DNA of 64,000 nucleotides from Spiribacter salinus M19-40 (GTDB taxonomy: Bacteria; Pseudomonadota; Gammaproteobacteria; Nitrococcales; Nitrococcaceae): NCBI RefSeq assembly GCF_000319575.2, contig NC_021291.1, forward strand, positions 1,302,001-1,366,000, given 5' to 3'. The notes below the pieces were generated by a model, which saw only the letters and a list, made by a program, of their open reading frames with translations, searched no databases and was not told the origin of the DNA. This document shows, in pieces, positions 9,317 to 18,875 of this stretch. Position 1 is the first letter of the stretch; each line of letters begins with the position of its first letter. Made by a program: the position numbers and the translations under genes.

Positions 9317-9325
9317 AGTATAACA
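9317..9325 (-). promoter_or_regulatory. Candidate extended -10 promoter of ffh
   Basis: On the minus strand TGTTATACT (9325-9317) matches an extended -10 (TG-n-TATAAT, one mismatch). It lies about 43 bases before the ffh ATG. No good -35 is present, as is common for extended -10 promoters. Confidence 0.4.
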
Positions 9326-9374
9326 GGGGAGCGACTCGAACAGACCCGGGTTCTATGCCATCATCCACCCAATC

Positions 9375-10178
9375 ATGCATGCCCTTCTCATGACCCTGGC
9401 GGTTGCACTGTATGCCGCCGCTCTGATTGCTCTGCTCGCCGGGCTACGCGACCGTGTGCTGATCGCCCGAAGCGAGCGCTTTGGCATGCGTCTGGCGATC
9501 CCAGCCGTCGTGGTCCACGCCATCCTGCTCTGGCAGAGCAGTTATACTGCTGCGGGACTCAACCTGTCCGTGCTTAACGCGGCCTCGCTGCTGGGCTGGC
9601 TCATGGCCGTCATGCTGCTGCTCGCTGCCCCTCGTCAGCCTATTCAAAGCCTGGGTCTGGTCATCTTCCCGTTTGCCGCACTGACCCTACTGGCAGCGGG
9701 TCTGTTTGGCGTGCCCGCGCGGACATTGGTCCCACTCGGCGCCCCGGTCGAAATCCACGTGATCTCCTCGGTCATCGCTTACGCTGTGCTCGGGCTTGCG
9801 ACCGCGCAAGCCCTGTTGCTGGCCTGGCAGGAACACACGCTGCGCCACCGCCGACCTGGTGCGGTGATCGGCATCCTGCCGCCGTTACGCAGCATGGAGG
9901 CCTTGCTCTTTCAGCTGCTCGCCAGCGGTTTTGTCCTGCTATCCATTGCCTTGCTGACCGGATGGCTCTTTGTCGAGAACCTGCTTGCCCAGGATCTCGT
10001 CCATAAAACCGTCCTCTCCGGCGTGGCCTGGTTTGTCTTTGCGGCGCTTTTGATCGGGCGCTACCGCGCAGGCTGGCGCGGGCGGACGGCCATTCGCTGG
10101 ACGCTGACCGGCTTTGTGCTGCTTGCGCTTGCGTATTTCGGCAGCAAAGTCGTGCTTGAAGTCATTCTGGGCCGCTAA
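9375..10178 (+). CDS. YpjD/CcsA-like integral membrane protein (cytochrome c assembly family)
   Basis: A 267-residue, all-hydrophobic inner-membrane protein with about eight predicted helices. It belongs to the CcsA/CcmC-like family represented by E. coli YpjD. Residues such as EIHVISSVIAYAVLGLA and LLTGWLFVENLLAQDLVHKTVLSGVAWFVFAALL fit that family, including conserved His residues in periplasm-facing positions. In E. coli, YpjD/YfjD homologues have been linked to magnesium homeostasis rather than haem. The gene lies between ffh and a CorB-type gene, the standard gammaproteobacterial order, and both plus-strand genes are 10 bases apart. No strong ribosome site is seen at the ATG. Confidence 0.85.
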   Translation: MHALLMTLAVALYAAALIALLAGLRDRVLIARSERFGMRLAIPAVVVHAILLWQSSYTAAGLNLSVLNAASLLGWLMAVMLLLAAPRQPIQSLGLVIFPFAALTLLAAGLFGVPARTLVPLGAPVEIHVISSVIAYAVLGLATAQALLLAWQEHTLRHRRPGAVIGILPPLRSMEALLFQLLASGFVLLSIALLTGWLFVENLLAQDLVHKTVLSGVAWFVFAALLIGRYRAGWRGRTAIRWTLTGFVLLALAYFGSKVVLEVILGR

Positions 10179-10188
10179 GCCAACCACC

Positions 10189-11478
10189 GTGGATACGATT
10201 CCCTTACCCCTGCTGTTCACCATCCTCGGCGTGCTCATCGTGCTGTCAGGTTGTTTTTCGAGCTCCGAAACCGCCCTGATGACGCTGAACCGATACCGGC
10301 TGCGTCACCTTGCGCGGGATGGTCATCCGGGGGCGCGGCGCGCCGAAAAACTCCTCGGCCGCCCCGACCGGCTGATCGGAATCATTCTCCTCGGTAACAA
10401 CTTCGTGAACATTGCGGCCTCGTCGGTGGCCACACTGATCGCATTGCGCCTCGGCGGTGAGGGCACGCTCGCCGCAGCAACGGGCCTACTCACCCTGGTC
10501 ATCCTGATCTTCTCGGAAGTGGCGCCAAAAACGCTCGCCGCGCTGCGCCCGGAGCACATCGCATTTCCCGCCTCGTATATCCTCGGCCCGCTGCTGAAGC
10601 TGCTCTACCCGTTGGTCTGGCTCACGAACAGCATCTCCAATAGCCTCCTCCGCGTCCTTGGAGTCCAGCCCACTGAAGGCGGACAGTCCGCCCTCAGCCG
10701 CGAAGAGCTCCGAACGGTGGTCAACGAGGCCGGCGCCATGATTCCTCAGCGCCACCAAAGCATGCTGCTCAGCATCCTCGATCTCGATCAGGCCACCGTG
10801 GAAGACATCATGGTGCCGCGTAACGAAGTCGTGGGCATTGATCTTGAGGACGACTGGAATCGCATCCGCAGCCAGATTGCTGAGTCGGAATACACCCGAT
10901 TGCCCGTCTACGAGGGCAGTATCGAAAAGATCCGCGGCATCCTGCATGTGCGTCGCGTTCTGACTGCGATGCTCGACAGCGAGCTCACTCGCGAACGGCT
11001 CCTCGAGCATATGCGGGATCCGTACTTTGTACCGGAAGGCACACATCTCCACGTACAGATGCGCAATTTCCAAACACTGCGACGGCGCATCGGACTGGTG
11101 GTGGATGAATACGGCGAAATCCTGGGCCTGGTCACGCTAGAGGACATTCTTGAGGAAATTGTTGGCGAGTTCACCACAGACCCCGCGGAATCCATCCGGG
11201 ATATCCACCCCCAGCCTGACGGCAGCTATTTGGCGGCCGGCAGCGCGAGTGTGCGCGATCTCAAACGCCTGGTTGACTGGGAGCTACCGGCTGACGGCCC
11301 CAAGACGCTGAACGGCCTGATTCTGGAGCACCTCGAAACCATTCCCGAGCCCGGCACGGCGCTGCTCATCGATGAACACCCCGTCACCGTTCTCCAGACC
11401 GAGGAAAACCGGGTGAAAGTGGCGCGGTTATCCCCGCGCATCAAACCCCGGGCCAAACAGCCGAAACACGAAGACTAG
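10189..11478 (+). CDS. CorB/CNNM-type membrane protein with CBS pair and CorC domain (HlyC/CorC family)
   Basis: A 429-residue protein of the family of E. coli YfjD (CorB), implicated in Mg/Co efflux or sensing. It has an N-terminal CNNM (DUF21) membrane domain with [19 protein letters not shown] and four helices to about residue 150. A tandem CBS pair follows ([13 protein letters not shown]... and [20 protein letters not shown]). The C-terminal CorC/HlyC domain begins at [16 protein letters not shown] chose the GTG at 10189, just after the ypjD stop, because it gives the usual N-terminus. Its TAG stop shares the palindrome CTAG with the stop of the convergent cysS. Confidence 0.9.
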   Translation: MDTIPLPLLFTILGVLIVLSGCFSSSETALMTLNRYRLRHLARDGHPGARRAEKLLGRPDRLIGIILLGNNFVNIAASSVATLIALRLGGEGTLAAATGLLTLVILIFSEVAPKTLAALRPEHIAFPASYILGPLLKLLYPLVWLTNSISNSLLRVLGVQPTEGGQSALSREELRTVVNEAGAMIPQRHQSMLLSILDLDQATVEDIMVPRNEVVGIDLEDDWNRIRSQIAESEYTRLPVYEGSIEKIRGILHVRRVLTAMLDSELTRERLLEHMRDPYFVPEGTHLHVQMRNFQTLRRRIGLVVDEYGEILGLVTLEDILEEIVGEFTTDPAESIRDIHPQPDGSYLAAGSASVRDLKRLVDWELPADGPKTLNGLILEHLETIPEPGTALLIDEHPVTVLQTEENRVKVARLSPRIKPRAKQPKHED

Positions 11479-12857
11479 CTCTGGCGCCGCCACAGTGTCT
11501 CACCGGCCTTGTCCTCGAGGAGGATGCCCTCGGCCAGCAACGCGTCACGAATCTCATCCGCCCGGGCGAAGTCACGCTCGGCACGGGCTGCCGCGCGGGC
11601 TTCAATCAATTGCTCGATGCGTCGGGTGTCTTCAAGCGCTGCATCGTCGCCGCCCTGAAGAAAGGCGGCAGGGTCACTGCCAAGCAACCCGAGCACACCG
11701 CCGAGCGATTTCAACGTCGCACCAAGGCCTTCAGCCTGCAATTCCTCGCCCGCTTCGCGCGCGCGGTTGAGCGCCCGCGCCAGATCAAACAGTACGGCAA
11801 GGGCTTCCGGCGTATTGAAGTCATCATCCATCGCCGCCTGGAACCGCGCTACCCAGTCGACATCGATGGCGCCGTCACCCTCGAGACCCCGTAACGCCGT
11901 GTACAAACGCGACAGCCCTGCACGGGCGTTGTCCAGCGCATCGTCATTGTAGTTGAGCGGACTGCGATAATGACTCGACAGAAGAAACTGACGGACCACC
12001 TCGGGATGGTGCACTGCCAGGACGTCCCGAACCGTTGTGAAGTTACCGAGCGACTTCGACATCTTTTCGTCCTGAATACGGACATGGCCGTTATGCATCC
12101 AGTAATTGACAAAATGCTCGCCCGTGGCGGCTTCAGACTGCGCGATCTCGTTTTCGTGGTGCGGAAATTTCAGATCAAGCCCGCCACCATGAATGTCGAA
12201 GTGATTCCCTAAGCACCGGGTCGACATGGCGGAGCACTCAATATGCCAGCCTGGCCGACCCGCCCCCCACGGCGATGGCCAACTCGGCTCGCCCTCACGC
12301 GCGGCCTTCCAGAGCACAAAATCGGCAGGGTCGCGTTTACGCTCGCCGGGCTCAATGCGGGCCCCCGCACGCAGTTCATCCAGGCGTTTGCCCGACAGGC
12401 GTCCGTAATCCGGAAAACGATCAACGGCGTAGTAGACATCACCGCCCGATGCATAAGCATGCCCACTGGCAATCAACTGCTCGATCATGGCAATGATCGC
12501 GTCCATATGGGCCGTTGCCCGGGGTTCGTCGTCTGGACGCAGGCACCCGAGCGCATCGGCATCCTCGTGCATCGCCTCAATAAACCGCGCCGTCAGGGCG
12601 TCGATGGGCTCGTTAACCGCTGCCGCGCGCTCGATAATCTTGTCATCGATGTCAGTGATGTTGCGGATGTAGCGCACGTCATAGCCGCAATAGCGCAGGT
12701 AACGCACCACCATGTCGAAGACCACCATGGCTCGGGCGTGACCAAGATGACAGTAGTCATACACCGTCATACCGCAGACATAGAGCCTGACCTGGGGCGG
12801 ATTGGCAGGCCGGAAAACCGCCTGCTGCCCCGTCAGACTGTTATGGATCTCAAGCAT
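11475..12857 (-). CDS. cysS: Cysteinyl-tRNA synthetase
   Basis: Class I aminoacyl-tRNA synthetase that charges tRNA-Cys. The 460-residue protein (E. coli 461) has the zinc-site [16 protein letters not shown] containing the HIGH-type motif HLGH. Further zinc ligands lie in WHIECSAMS and [11 protein letters not shown], the KMSKS loop is in [11 protein letters not shown], and an anticodon-binding helical domain is at the C-terminus. Its start overlaps the end of gltX by 8 bases, so the two synthetases are transcribed together. Confidence 0.97.
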   Translation of the reverse strand: MLEIHNSLTGQQAVFRPANPPQVRLYVCGMTVYDYCHLGHARAMVVFDMVVRYLRYCGYDVRYIRNITDIDDKIIERAAAVNEPIDALTARFIEAMHEDADALGCLRPDDEPRATAHMDAIIAMIEQLIASGHAYASGGDVYYAVDRFPDYGRLSGKRLDELRAGARIEPGERKRDPADFVLWKAAREGEPSWPSPWGAGRPGWHIECSAMSTRCLGNHFDIHGGGLDLKFPHHENEIAQSEAATGEHFVNYWMHNGHVRIQDEKMSKSLGNFTTVRDVLAVHHPEVVRQFLLSSHYRSPLNYNDDALDNARAGLSRLYTALRGLEGDGAIDVDWVARFQAAMDDDFNTPEALAVLFDLARALNRAREAGEELQAEGLGATLKSLGGVLGLLGSDPAAFLQGGDDAALEDTRRIEQLIEARAAARAERDFARADEIRDALLAEGILLEDKAGETLWRRQS

Positions 12858-14280
12858 TTGGCTGCGCTCCGGCGGCCTGTTCGGCTGCCTTGTTTAAACG
12901 GGTCCGACGGATATCCGCCGGCATGAATGCGATCACATCACCCAACCCCGGCCCATAGCCCAAACCGGTTAACGCAAAGCGCAGCGGCTTCATCAGCTGT
13001 CCACCGCGGCAACCCGTTGCCGACTCGAGCGCAGGCCGCAGCACAGCCCAGTCCATGTCATCCGCTGTCTCCAGCGTCTGTATTGCGGCACGGAAGAACT
13101 CGGGATCAGCGCCCGTCACCGCTGCGGTGGCGGCCTCCGTAAAAGCCGGTGCGGGGGCACAAAGACGCTCTGCCCAATCCTGCAGATCACCCAGCGTTTT
13201 CAGATTGGCACGCACCAATCGAACAAAGTCGGCCCGCTTTTCCGCAGGCACCCACGCCGGTTCGACGGCCTCCAGCAACCGCGCCTCGGGCAGCGTGGCC
13301 ATGGCCTCGGCCTGCCAGTGGTCGAGCTGTGCCGCGTCATACCGAGCGGGCCCCCGCCCCAGTCGCTCAGGCTCGAAGCGGGCGGCCAGGGTATCCAATG
13401 TCTCCAGCCCGTCACCCGGCCCCGAGTTACCAAGCCGCGCGAGATAATTCACAACGGCTTCGGGTAAATAACCCGCGCGGCGTAGCTCGCCGACACCGGG
13501 CGCGCCGGTGCGCTTGGACAAGGGTGCCCCATCGTCCTCCACCACCAGTCCCACATGGCCGTATTGCGGCGTCGGGAGATCGAGCGCGTTCAGCAGCACG
13601 AGCTGGCGCGGCGTATTGCTGAGGTGATCCTCACCCCGGAGCACATGGGTTACGCCCATCAGGGCATCATCGATGGCGTTCGCGAGTAGAAATGACACCC
13701 GTCCGTCGGCGCGCTGGACGACGGGATCACCGAGCGCATCCAGGGCAAAAGACTGATGCCCCCGCACAAGATCCTCAAAGGCGACCGTGTCGCCATCCGG
13801 CAGTCGCAACCGGATCACGGCCGGCTCGCCGGCTGCCTGGCGCTGGCGCGCGTCCGCCGCATCGATCCGCGCGCAGCAACCGTCGTAGCGAATCGGCGCT
13901 CCCGCGGCTCGCTGCTGATCTCGCAGCGCTGCCAGCCGTTCAGCGGAACAAAAACACGGGTACGCCGCGCCGGTCTCAAGCAGCCCCGCTACCGCGCGTG
14001 AATAGTCGGCCGCCCGCGCCGACTGCTGCCACTGTACGGGAGGTGATGCCGCGCCAGGGCCTTCGTCCCAGTGCAGGCCGAGCCAGTGCAGGTCAGCCTG
14101 AATCGCCTCGAGGGCATGAGGATCCGTGCGCTCAGTATCGCTATCCTCGATGCGCAGCAGAAACGTCCCGTCATGGCGCCAGGCCATCAGGGCGTTGAAC
14201 AGGGCCGTGCGCAGGTTGCCCGCGTGCAGCAAACCGGTTGGACTGGGTGCGAAACGGGTCTTGACGGACGTTGTGGTCAT
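12850..14280 (-). CDS. gltX: Glutamyl-tRNA synthetase, GltX2-like type
   Basis: Class I synthetase that attaches glutamate to tRNA. The 476-residue product starts [21 protein letters not shown]. The HIGH-type motif is in [19 protein letters not shown], and the KMSKS-type loop is in [20 protein letters not shown]. The following [13 protein letters not shown] and [14 protein letters not shown] resemble the shorter GluRS2 paralogues rather than the E. coli type (VRLGWSHGDQE). GluRS2-type enzymes in some bacteria prefer tRNA-Gln for the GatCAB amidation route. Whether a second gltX exists in this genome cannot be seen. A much longer upstream extension in frame is not part of the gene. Confidence 0.92.
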   Translation of the reverse strand: MTTTSVKTRFAPSPTGLLHAGNLRTALFNALMAWRHDGTFLLRIEDSDTERTDPHALEAIQADLHWLGLHWDEGPGAASPPVQWQQSARAADYSRAVAGLLETGAAYPCFCSAERLAALRDQQRAAGAPIRYDGCCARIDAADARQRQAAGEPAVIRLRLPDGDTVAFEDLVRGHQSFALDALGDPVVQRADGRVSFLLANAIDDALMGVTHVLRGEDHLSNTPRQLVLLNALDLPTPQYGHVGLVVEDDGAPLSKRTGAPGVGELRRAGYLPEAVVNYLARLGNSGPGDGLETLDTLAARFEPERLGRGPARYDAAQLDHWQAEAMATLPEARLLEAVEPAWVPAEKRADFVRLVRANLKTLGDLQDWAERLCAPAPAFTEAATAAVTGADPEFFRAAIQTLETADDMDWAVLRPALESATGCRGGQLMKPLRFALTGLGYGPGLGDVIAFMPADIRRTRLNKAAEQAAGAQPNA

Positions 14281-14343
14281 GGCTGGGCATGTTAATGGAT
14301 GCCCCGCTTGCATGCAGCCGTCGTCGCAGTGATCCTTCACCGC

Positions 14344-15108
14344 ATGACGCCAATGAATTTCAACTCGCACAAAGCACCGGTGCTTTTCATCGCCGATTTG
14401 CACCTCGACCCCGCCCGCCCCGAGGCGATCCGATCGTTCCTCGGCTTTGTTGCTGGGCCGGCACGGACCGCCAGCGCGCTTTTTATCCTCGGCGACCTGT
14501 TCGAGGCCTGGATCGGGGACGATGCGCGCCCGGAAGATGAACCCGTCGCGCCCGCACTCGCTGCGCTCGCAGCCGCCGGCACCGACGTCTTTCTCATGCA
14601 TGGCAATCGGGATTTTCTCATCGGTGAGGCGTTTACCAGCGCCGCGGGCGCGACGTTGCTCGAAGAGCCGACCCGCATCGAAGTGGATAACGAGCCCGTG
14701 TTGCTGGAGCATGGCGATGCGCTATGCACGGATGACGAAACCTATCAGGCATTTCGCCGCCAGGTGCGCGACCCGGCATGGCAGGCGGAGTTTCTTGCAT
14801 TAACGCCTGAGGCCCGCCTGGAGCAGGCCCGCGGCGCCCGTATCCAAAGCGGCAGCGACACCGCCGGCAAAGCGGACGCCATTATGGACGTCAACAGCCA
14901 GGCGGTGCAGCAACGCCTTGCATCGTGGCAGGCAAAGCGCCTGATTCACGGACACACCCATCGGCCTGGCCGCCATGCCCTCACGGTGGCCGCCACACCA
15001 TGTGAGCGGATTGTCCTCGGCGACTGGTTCGAACAAGCCAGTGTGTTGCGGGTGGACGAGGGCCGGTATCAGCTGGAATCGACGCCGCTCGTCCCCTCAT
15101 CAGCCTGA
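14344..15108 (+). CDS. lpxH: UDP-2,3-diacylglucosamine diphosphatase LpxH
   Basis: Hydrolyses UDP-2,3-diacylglucosamine to lipid X in lipid A synthesis, at the inner-membrane surface. The calcineurin-like metal site is complete: FIADLHLD, ILGDLFEAWIGDD, MHGNRDFLIG, LEHGDALCTDD and HGHTHRPG. The product is about 254 residues from the ATG at 14344; a second ATG at 14353 is equally possible, and neither has a clear ribosome site. It is divergent from gltX. Its 3' end overlaps the end of the convergent HEAT-repeat gene by 40 bases. Confidence 0.94.
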   Translation: MTPMNFNSHKAPVLFIADLHLDPARPEAIRSFLGFVAGPARTASALFILGDLFEAWIGDDARPEDEPVAPALAALAAAGTDVFLMHGNRDFLIGEAFTSAAGATLLEEPTRIEVDNEPVLLEHGDALCTDDETYQAFRRQVRDPAWQAEFLALTPEARLEQARGARIQSGSDTAGKADAIMDVNSQAVQQRLASWQAKRLIHGHTHRPGRHALTVAATPCERIVLGDWFEQASVLRVDEGRYQLESTPLVPSSA

Positions 15109-15587
15109 CCACGGCGATTCAGGGCCCGAAGACGTTGCTCTGCACTGGCCCTCACGCTCGCGTTTTCATCATGGGCTGCCACCTCACCGAGCAGCTGCCG
15201 GTCAGTCAGTCGCGGTATCGCGGCCTCTCGCAAAACCGGCTCCCGGGCACTCCGGGCGACATGCGCAATGATCTGCCCATTGCAGCACGCCGCGAGCGCT
15301 GCCAGGCGATAGTCAAGATCCAGGTCATCACCGCCCGCCAGTAGCTGGCGGTAGCGGGCCCGTGCGGCCTCGCGCACACGCTCATCCGCGTCCGACTCGA
15401 GTGCCTGGCGCAGCAGCACGAGGTCAGACAAGCGCCGGGCCGCCGCCTCACGTACGCCGGCATCAGGGTCCGCGGCCAGCAGTCGGCGCAGCGCGTTCTG
15501 GCCTGCAAGATCCGCACTAATCGCCGCACGCCGAAGCGCGGGGTCTTTAGCGTGGATATCCGGCTTTCTTCGGTGCCAGGGCAACAT
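15069..15587 (-). CDS. Short HEAT-repeat protein resembling the N-terminus of DUF349 proteins
   Basis: A 172-residue soluble protein built of Ala/Arg/Leu-rich helical repeats. Examples are ADPDAGVREAAARRLSDL, ESDADERVREAARARYRQL and HDENASVRASAEQRLRAL, giving four or five HEAT-like units. The opening LPWHRRKPDIHAKDPALRRA resembles the start of the large gammaproteobacterial DUF349 proteins (about 900 residues), but the coiled DUF349 part is missing. It begins directly behind the proX terminator with no recognisable ribosome site (GTG-ATG), and it overlaps lpxH at its 3' end. It may be a truncated relic or a small scaffold protein; I cannot assign a function. Confidence 0.6.
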   Translation of the reverse strand: MLPWHRRKPDIHAKDPALRRAAISADLAGQNALRRLLAADPDAGVREAAARRLSDLVLLRQALESDADERVREAARARYRQLLAGGDDLDLDYRLAALAACCNGQIIAHVARSAREPVLREAAIPRLTDRQLLGEVAAHDENASVRASAEQRLRALNRRGQADEGTSGVDSS

Positions 15588-15598
15588 CACTGCAGAGG

Positions 15599-15633
15599 AT
15601 AAAACAAAACGCCCCGCACAAGGCGGGGCGTTA
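15599..15633 (-). terminator. Intrinsic terminator of the proVWX operon
   Basis: A perfect 10-base stem, AACGCCCCGC (15609-15618) with GCGGGGCGTT (15624-15633), has a five-base loop. On the minus strand it is followed by TTTTGTTTTAT. This is the strongest rho-independent terminator in the window and lies 34 bases after the proX stop. Confidence 0.88.
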
Positions 15634-15666
15634 CATCACGGCTCAGTGTCTACCGTGGTTCAGCGA

Positions 15667-16536
15667 TCAGACATCGCCAGTTAGCCAGTAATCGATGCGA
15701 TCCGGATTCTCCTCGATAAAGGCACCAATGGCCTCTTCATAGGACGTCTCCCGCGCCTCGAACATGTATTTCTGCAGCTGATCGATCGGGATATACATCC
15801 GGCTCAGCATCGCCGCAATCTCAGGCTGCTCGGCCGAGAAGCCTGAACGCGCCAGGGTATGGACCCGCTCCGGGCCGCCCAGCGCCCCTTCCGGATCTTC
15901 CAGATACCGCAGTTCATAAGCGCCAAACTTCCAGTGCGGGCTCCAGCCCGTGGCAACCAGCCATTCGTCACGGCCTACGGCCCGCTCCAGCGCGGCCGTC
16001 ATCCCGGCACCACTGGAGGTCTGGAGGTTGTAACCACCCAGTTCGTAAGTCTCCAGGGCCTCTTCGGACAGCGAGGTCAGGCCTGCACCCGGGTCGATCC
16101 CGGTGATGGTGCCATCAAGCTTGTCCTGAACATCGGGATCGTTCAGATCGGCAAGGCTCGAGAGCTGATCTTCCGGAATATAATCCGGCACAACCCAGCC
16201 AAGACGGGCGCCGTTGTAGAGCACACCCAGGTTCTCGACGTCCGCGGCCACTTCCTCGTAATAGTCGCCGTGGGTCGCCGGGAGCCAGGCCATCATCATG
16301 GCGTCAATATCGCCCTCAGCCACGCCCTGGTACTGCGGTGCGATATCCGTCTGCGTCAGTTCCGCCTCGACGTCCGTACGCTCGTTAATAAGGCGGGCAG
16401 CGAGTTTGGTCACGAATTCCGCGTCCGACCAGGCGGTCCACCCGAATTCGACGGTGTCATCCTGTGCAGTGGCTCCGCCGGCAACGGCAAGGCCGAGTGC
16501 ACCGGTCATTAGCATGCGCGATGTTTTATTCAACAT
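15667..16536 (-). CDS. proX: Glycine betaine/proline-type ABC transporter, periplasmic binding protein (ProX/OpuAC)
   Basis: Binds a quaternary-ammonium osmolyte (glycine betaine or similar) in the periplasm and delivers it to ProVW. The 289-residue precursor has a signal peptide (MLNKTSRMLMTGALGLAVAGG, cut near ATAQ-DD). Aromatic residues for a betaine cage are visible in EFGWTAWSDAEF, MMAWLPATHGDYY and TGWSPHWKF. The mature protein is very acidic, as in halophiles. The start at 16536 is fixed by a strong GAAGGAG site 7 bases upstream. It is the last gene of proVWX, followed by an intrinsic terminator. Exact substrate is inferred from the family. Confidence 0.9.
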   Translation of the reverse strand: MLNKTSRMLMTGALGLAVAGGATAQDDTVEFGWTAWSDAEFVTKLAARLINERTDVEAELTQTDIAPQYQGVAEGDIDAMMMAWLPATHGDYYEEVAADVENLGVLYNGARLGWVVPDYIPEDQLSSLADLNDPDVQDKLDGTITGIDPGAGLTSLSEEALETYELGGYNLQTSSGAGMTAALERAVGRDEWLVATGWSPHWKFGAYELRYLEDPEGALGGPERVHTLARSGFSAEQPEIAAMLSRMYIPIDQLQKYMFEARETSYEEAIGAFIEENPDRIDYWLTGDV

Positions 16537-16602
16537 CAGGATTCTCCTTCTTCGCTTCAGATTATCCCCGCGTACGGGGGGCATTATCGCTTGCGCGAAA
16601 AT

Positions 16603-17453
<851 letters not shown>

Positions 17454-17454
<1 letters not shown>

Positions 17455-18653
17455 TATGATTCTCCCGAGCGATCCAGCGTCTTCAGGACCGCTGATCTCG
17501 TGATGCTGCCAAGGTAGGTCCCGTCGTCATCGGTGACGGGCAGCGGGTGATGGCTCGAGGCGGATCGCGTGACCACTTCCGCCAGGGGCATCTGAGCGCT
17601 CACCGGCTCGAGATCAGCAACGAAGGCGTCTGCATAGCGCGGTTCGCCCGACTGATCCATCTGCTTGGCCAGCGACTCAGCCGTCACCGTCCCCAGGTAC
17701 TTCTGGTCCTGATCCAGCACGACGCCGAGGTCACGGTTATTGGCATGCAGGCGCTCGAGCGCTGAGCGCAGTTTCACGCCGGGGCGCTCGAAAACCGTGA
17801 CTTGGCGCCGATCGGCAATATCCGCGGCGGTGAAGACCCGGGTGACGTCCACGCCATAGAAAAATGACCGGACATATTCGTTGGCCGGATTGGCCACAAT
17901 TTCTTCCGGTGTCCCAACTTGCACAACGGTGCCGCCCTGCATGATCGCGATCCGATCCCCAATGCGCATCGCTTCATCGAGGTCGTGGGAGATAAACACA
18001 ATGGTCCGGCGATGCTCGCGCTGAAGGGCGACCAGCTCGTCCTGCATCTCCGTGCGGATCAACGGGTCCAGCGCAGAAAAGGCCTCATCCATCAGCATGA
18101 TCGACGGGTCCACGGCCAACCCGCGGGCCAGGCCAACCCGCTGCTGCATGCCTCCCGAGAGCTCCTCGGGATAGCTGCGCGCGTTTGCTTTCAGCCCGAC
18201 CTGCTCCAGGGCTTTCATGGCGCGCTCTTCCCGCGAGGCCTGCTCGACGCCGGAGACCTCCAGGCCAAAGGCGGCGTTTTGCAGCACCGTTTTATGGGGC
18301 ATGAGCGCAAAGGACTGGAAGACCATGCTCATATCCTGGCGACGCAGCTGTATGAGCTCATCGCGTGACATGCGGTTCACATCATTGCCGTCGATCAGCA
18401 CCCGGCCTGCCGTGGCATCGATGAGGCGGTTGAGCATGCGCACGATCGTGGACTTACCTGAACCCGACAGGCCCATCACGACAAAGATCTCGCCCTCTTC
18501 GATGGCGAACGAGGCGTCGCGCACACCCACGGTGTTCCCGGTGCGCTCGAAGATCTCGTCCTTGTCCAGGCCTTCTTCGAGCAGACGCATGCCCTCATCA
18601 GGGTTTGGCCCGAAGACTTTGTAGAGCTGCTCGACGGTGATTTTGGCGCTCAT
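17454..18653 (-). CDS. proV: Glycine betaine/proline-type ABC transporter ATP-binding protein with CBS pair (ProV/OpuAA)
   Basis: Energises uptake of osmoprotectants. The 399-residue protein has Walker A GLSGSGKST (about residue 62), the Q-loop in MVFQSFALMPHKTV, the ABC signature LSGGMQQRVGLARGLA, Walker B IMLMDEAFSALD and the switch His in FISHDLDEA. Two C-terminal CBS domains (about residues 280-395) are the usual ionic-strength/nucleotide sensor of this family. The start at 18653 follows a GGGGGA site; the longer upstream frame is not conserved. It is the first gene of proVWX, with a 222-base gap upstream that holds a candidate promoter. Confidence 0.94.
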
Positions 18654-18712
18654 TTTGTCCCCCGATCCGCTGGACTCAGTGGTGGGGTTGCGCCGATACG
18701 ATGGGCGGGGCG

Positions 18713-18727
18713 TCCGGGATGCATCCG
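18713..18727. other. Near-palindrome in the proV leader
   Basis: CCGGGATGCATCCGG (18713-18727) contains the perfect palindrome GGATGCATCC. It lies about 55 bases downstream of the predicted transcription start and 60 bases before the proV ATG. It could be an operator; no matching regulator gene is in the window. Confidence 0.25.
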
Positions 18728-18789
18728 GTGTGAGGAGGAAGGCTTTTTCTGCGGTCTCATACCGTCCGATAGCGGCCACGGGACCCATC

Positions 18790-18818
18790 AGGCTAGGAGT
18801 CATCGGACCGGCTTGCAA
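18790..18818 (-). promoter_or_regulatory. Candidate proVWX promoter
   Basis: On the minus strand TTGCAA (18818-18813) and TAGCCT (18795-18790) are spaced by 17 bases. They sit inside the 222-base gap before proV, the longest gap in the window, and would give a leader of about 130 bases. The same TAGCCT hexamer occurs as the putative -10 of pstS. Confidence 0.42.
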
Positions 18819-18875
18819 CCCGCCCCGCCCCGTCGCCAACAGGGATTGAACACCCGAGCCCATTATGACGGGATC

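Noticed and set aside
14281-14712. In-frame N-terminal extension of gltX by about 144 codons
   Set aside because: It runs through the divergent lpxH gene and is not part of the synthetase fold. The ATG at 14280 gives the standard start.
18654-18863. In-frame extension of proV by 70 codons
   Set aside because: The residues are low-complexity and unlike any ProV. A GGGGGA site and the family start are at 18653, and the region contains the promoter.
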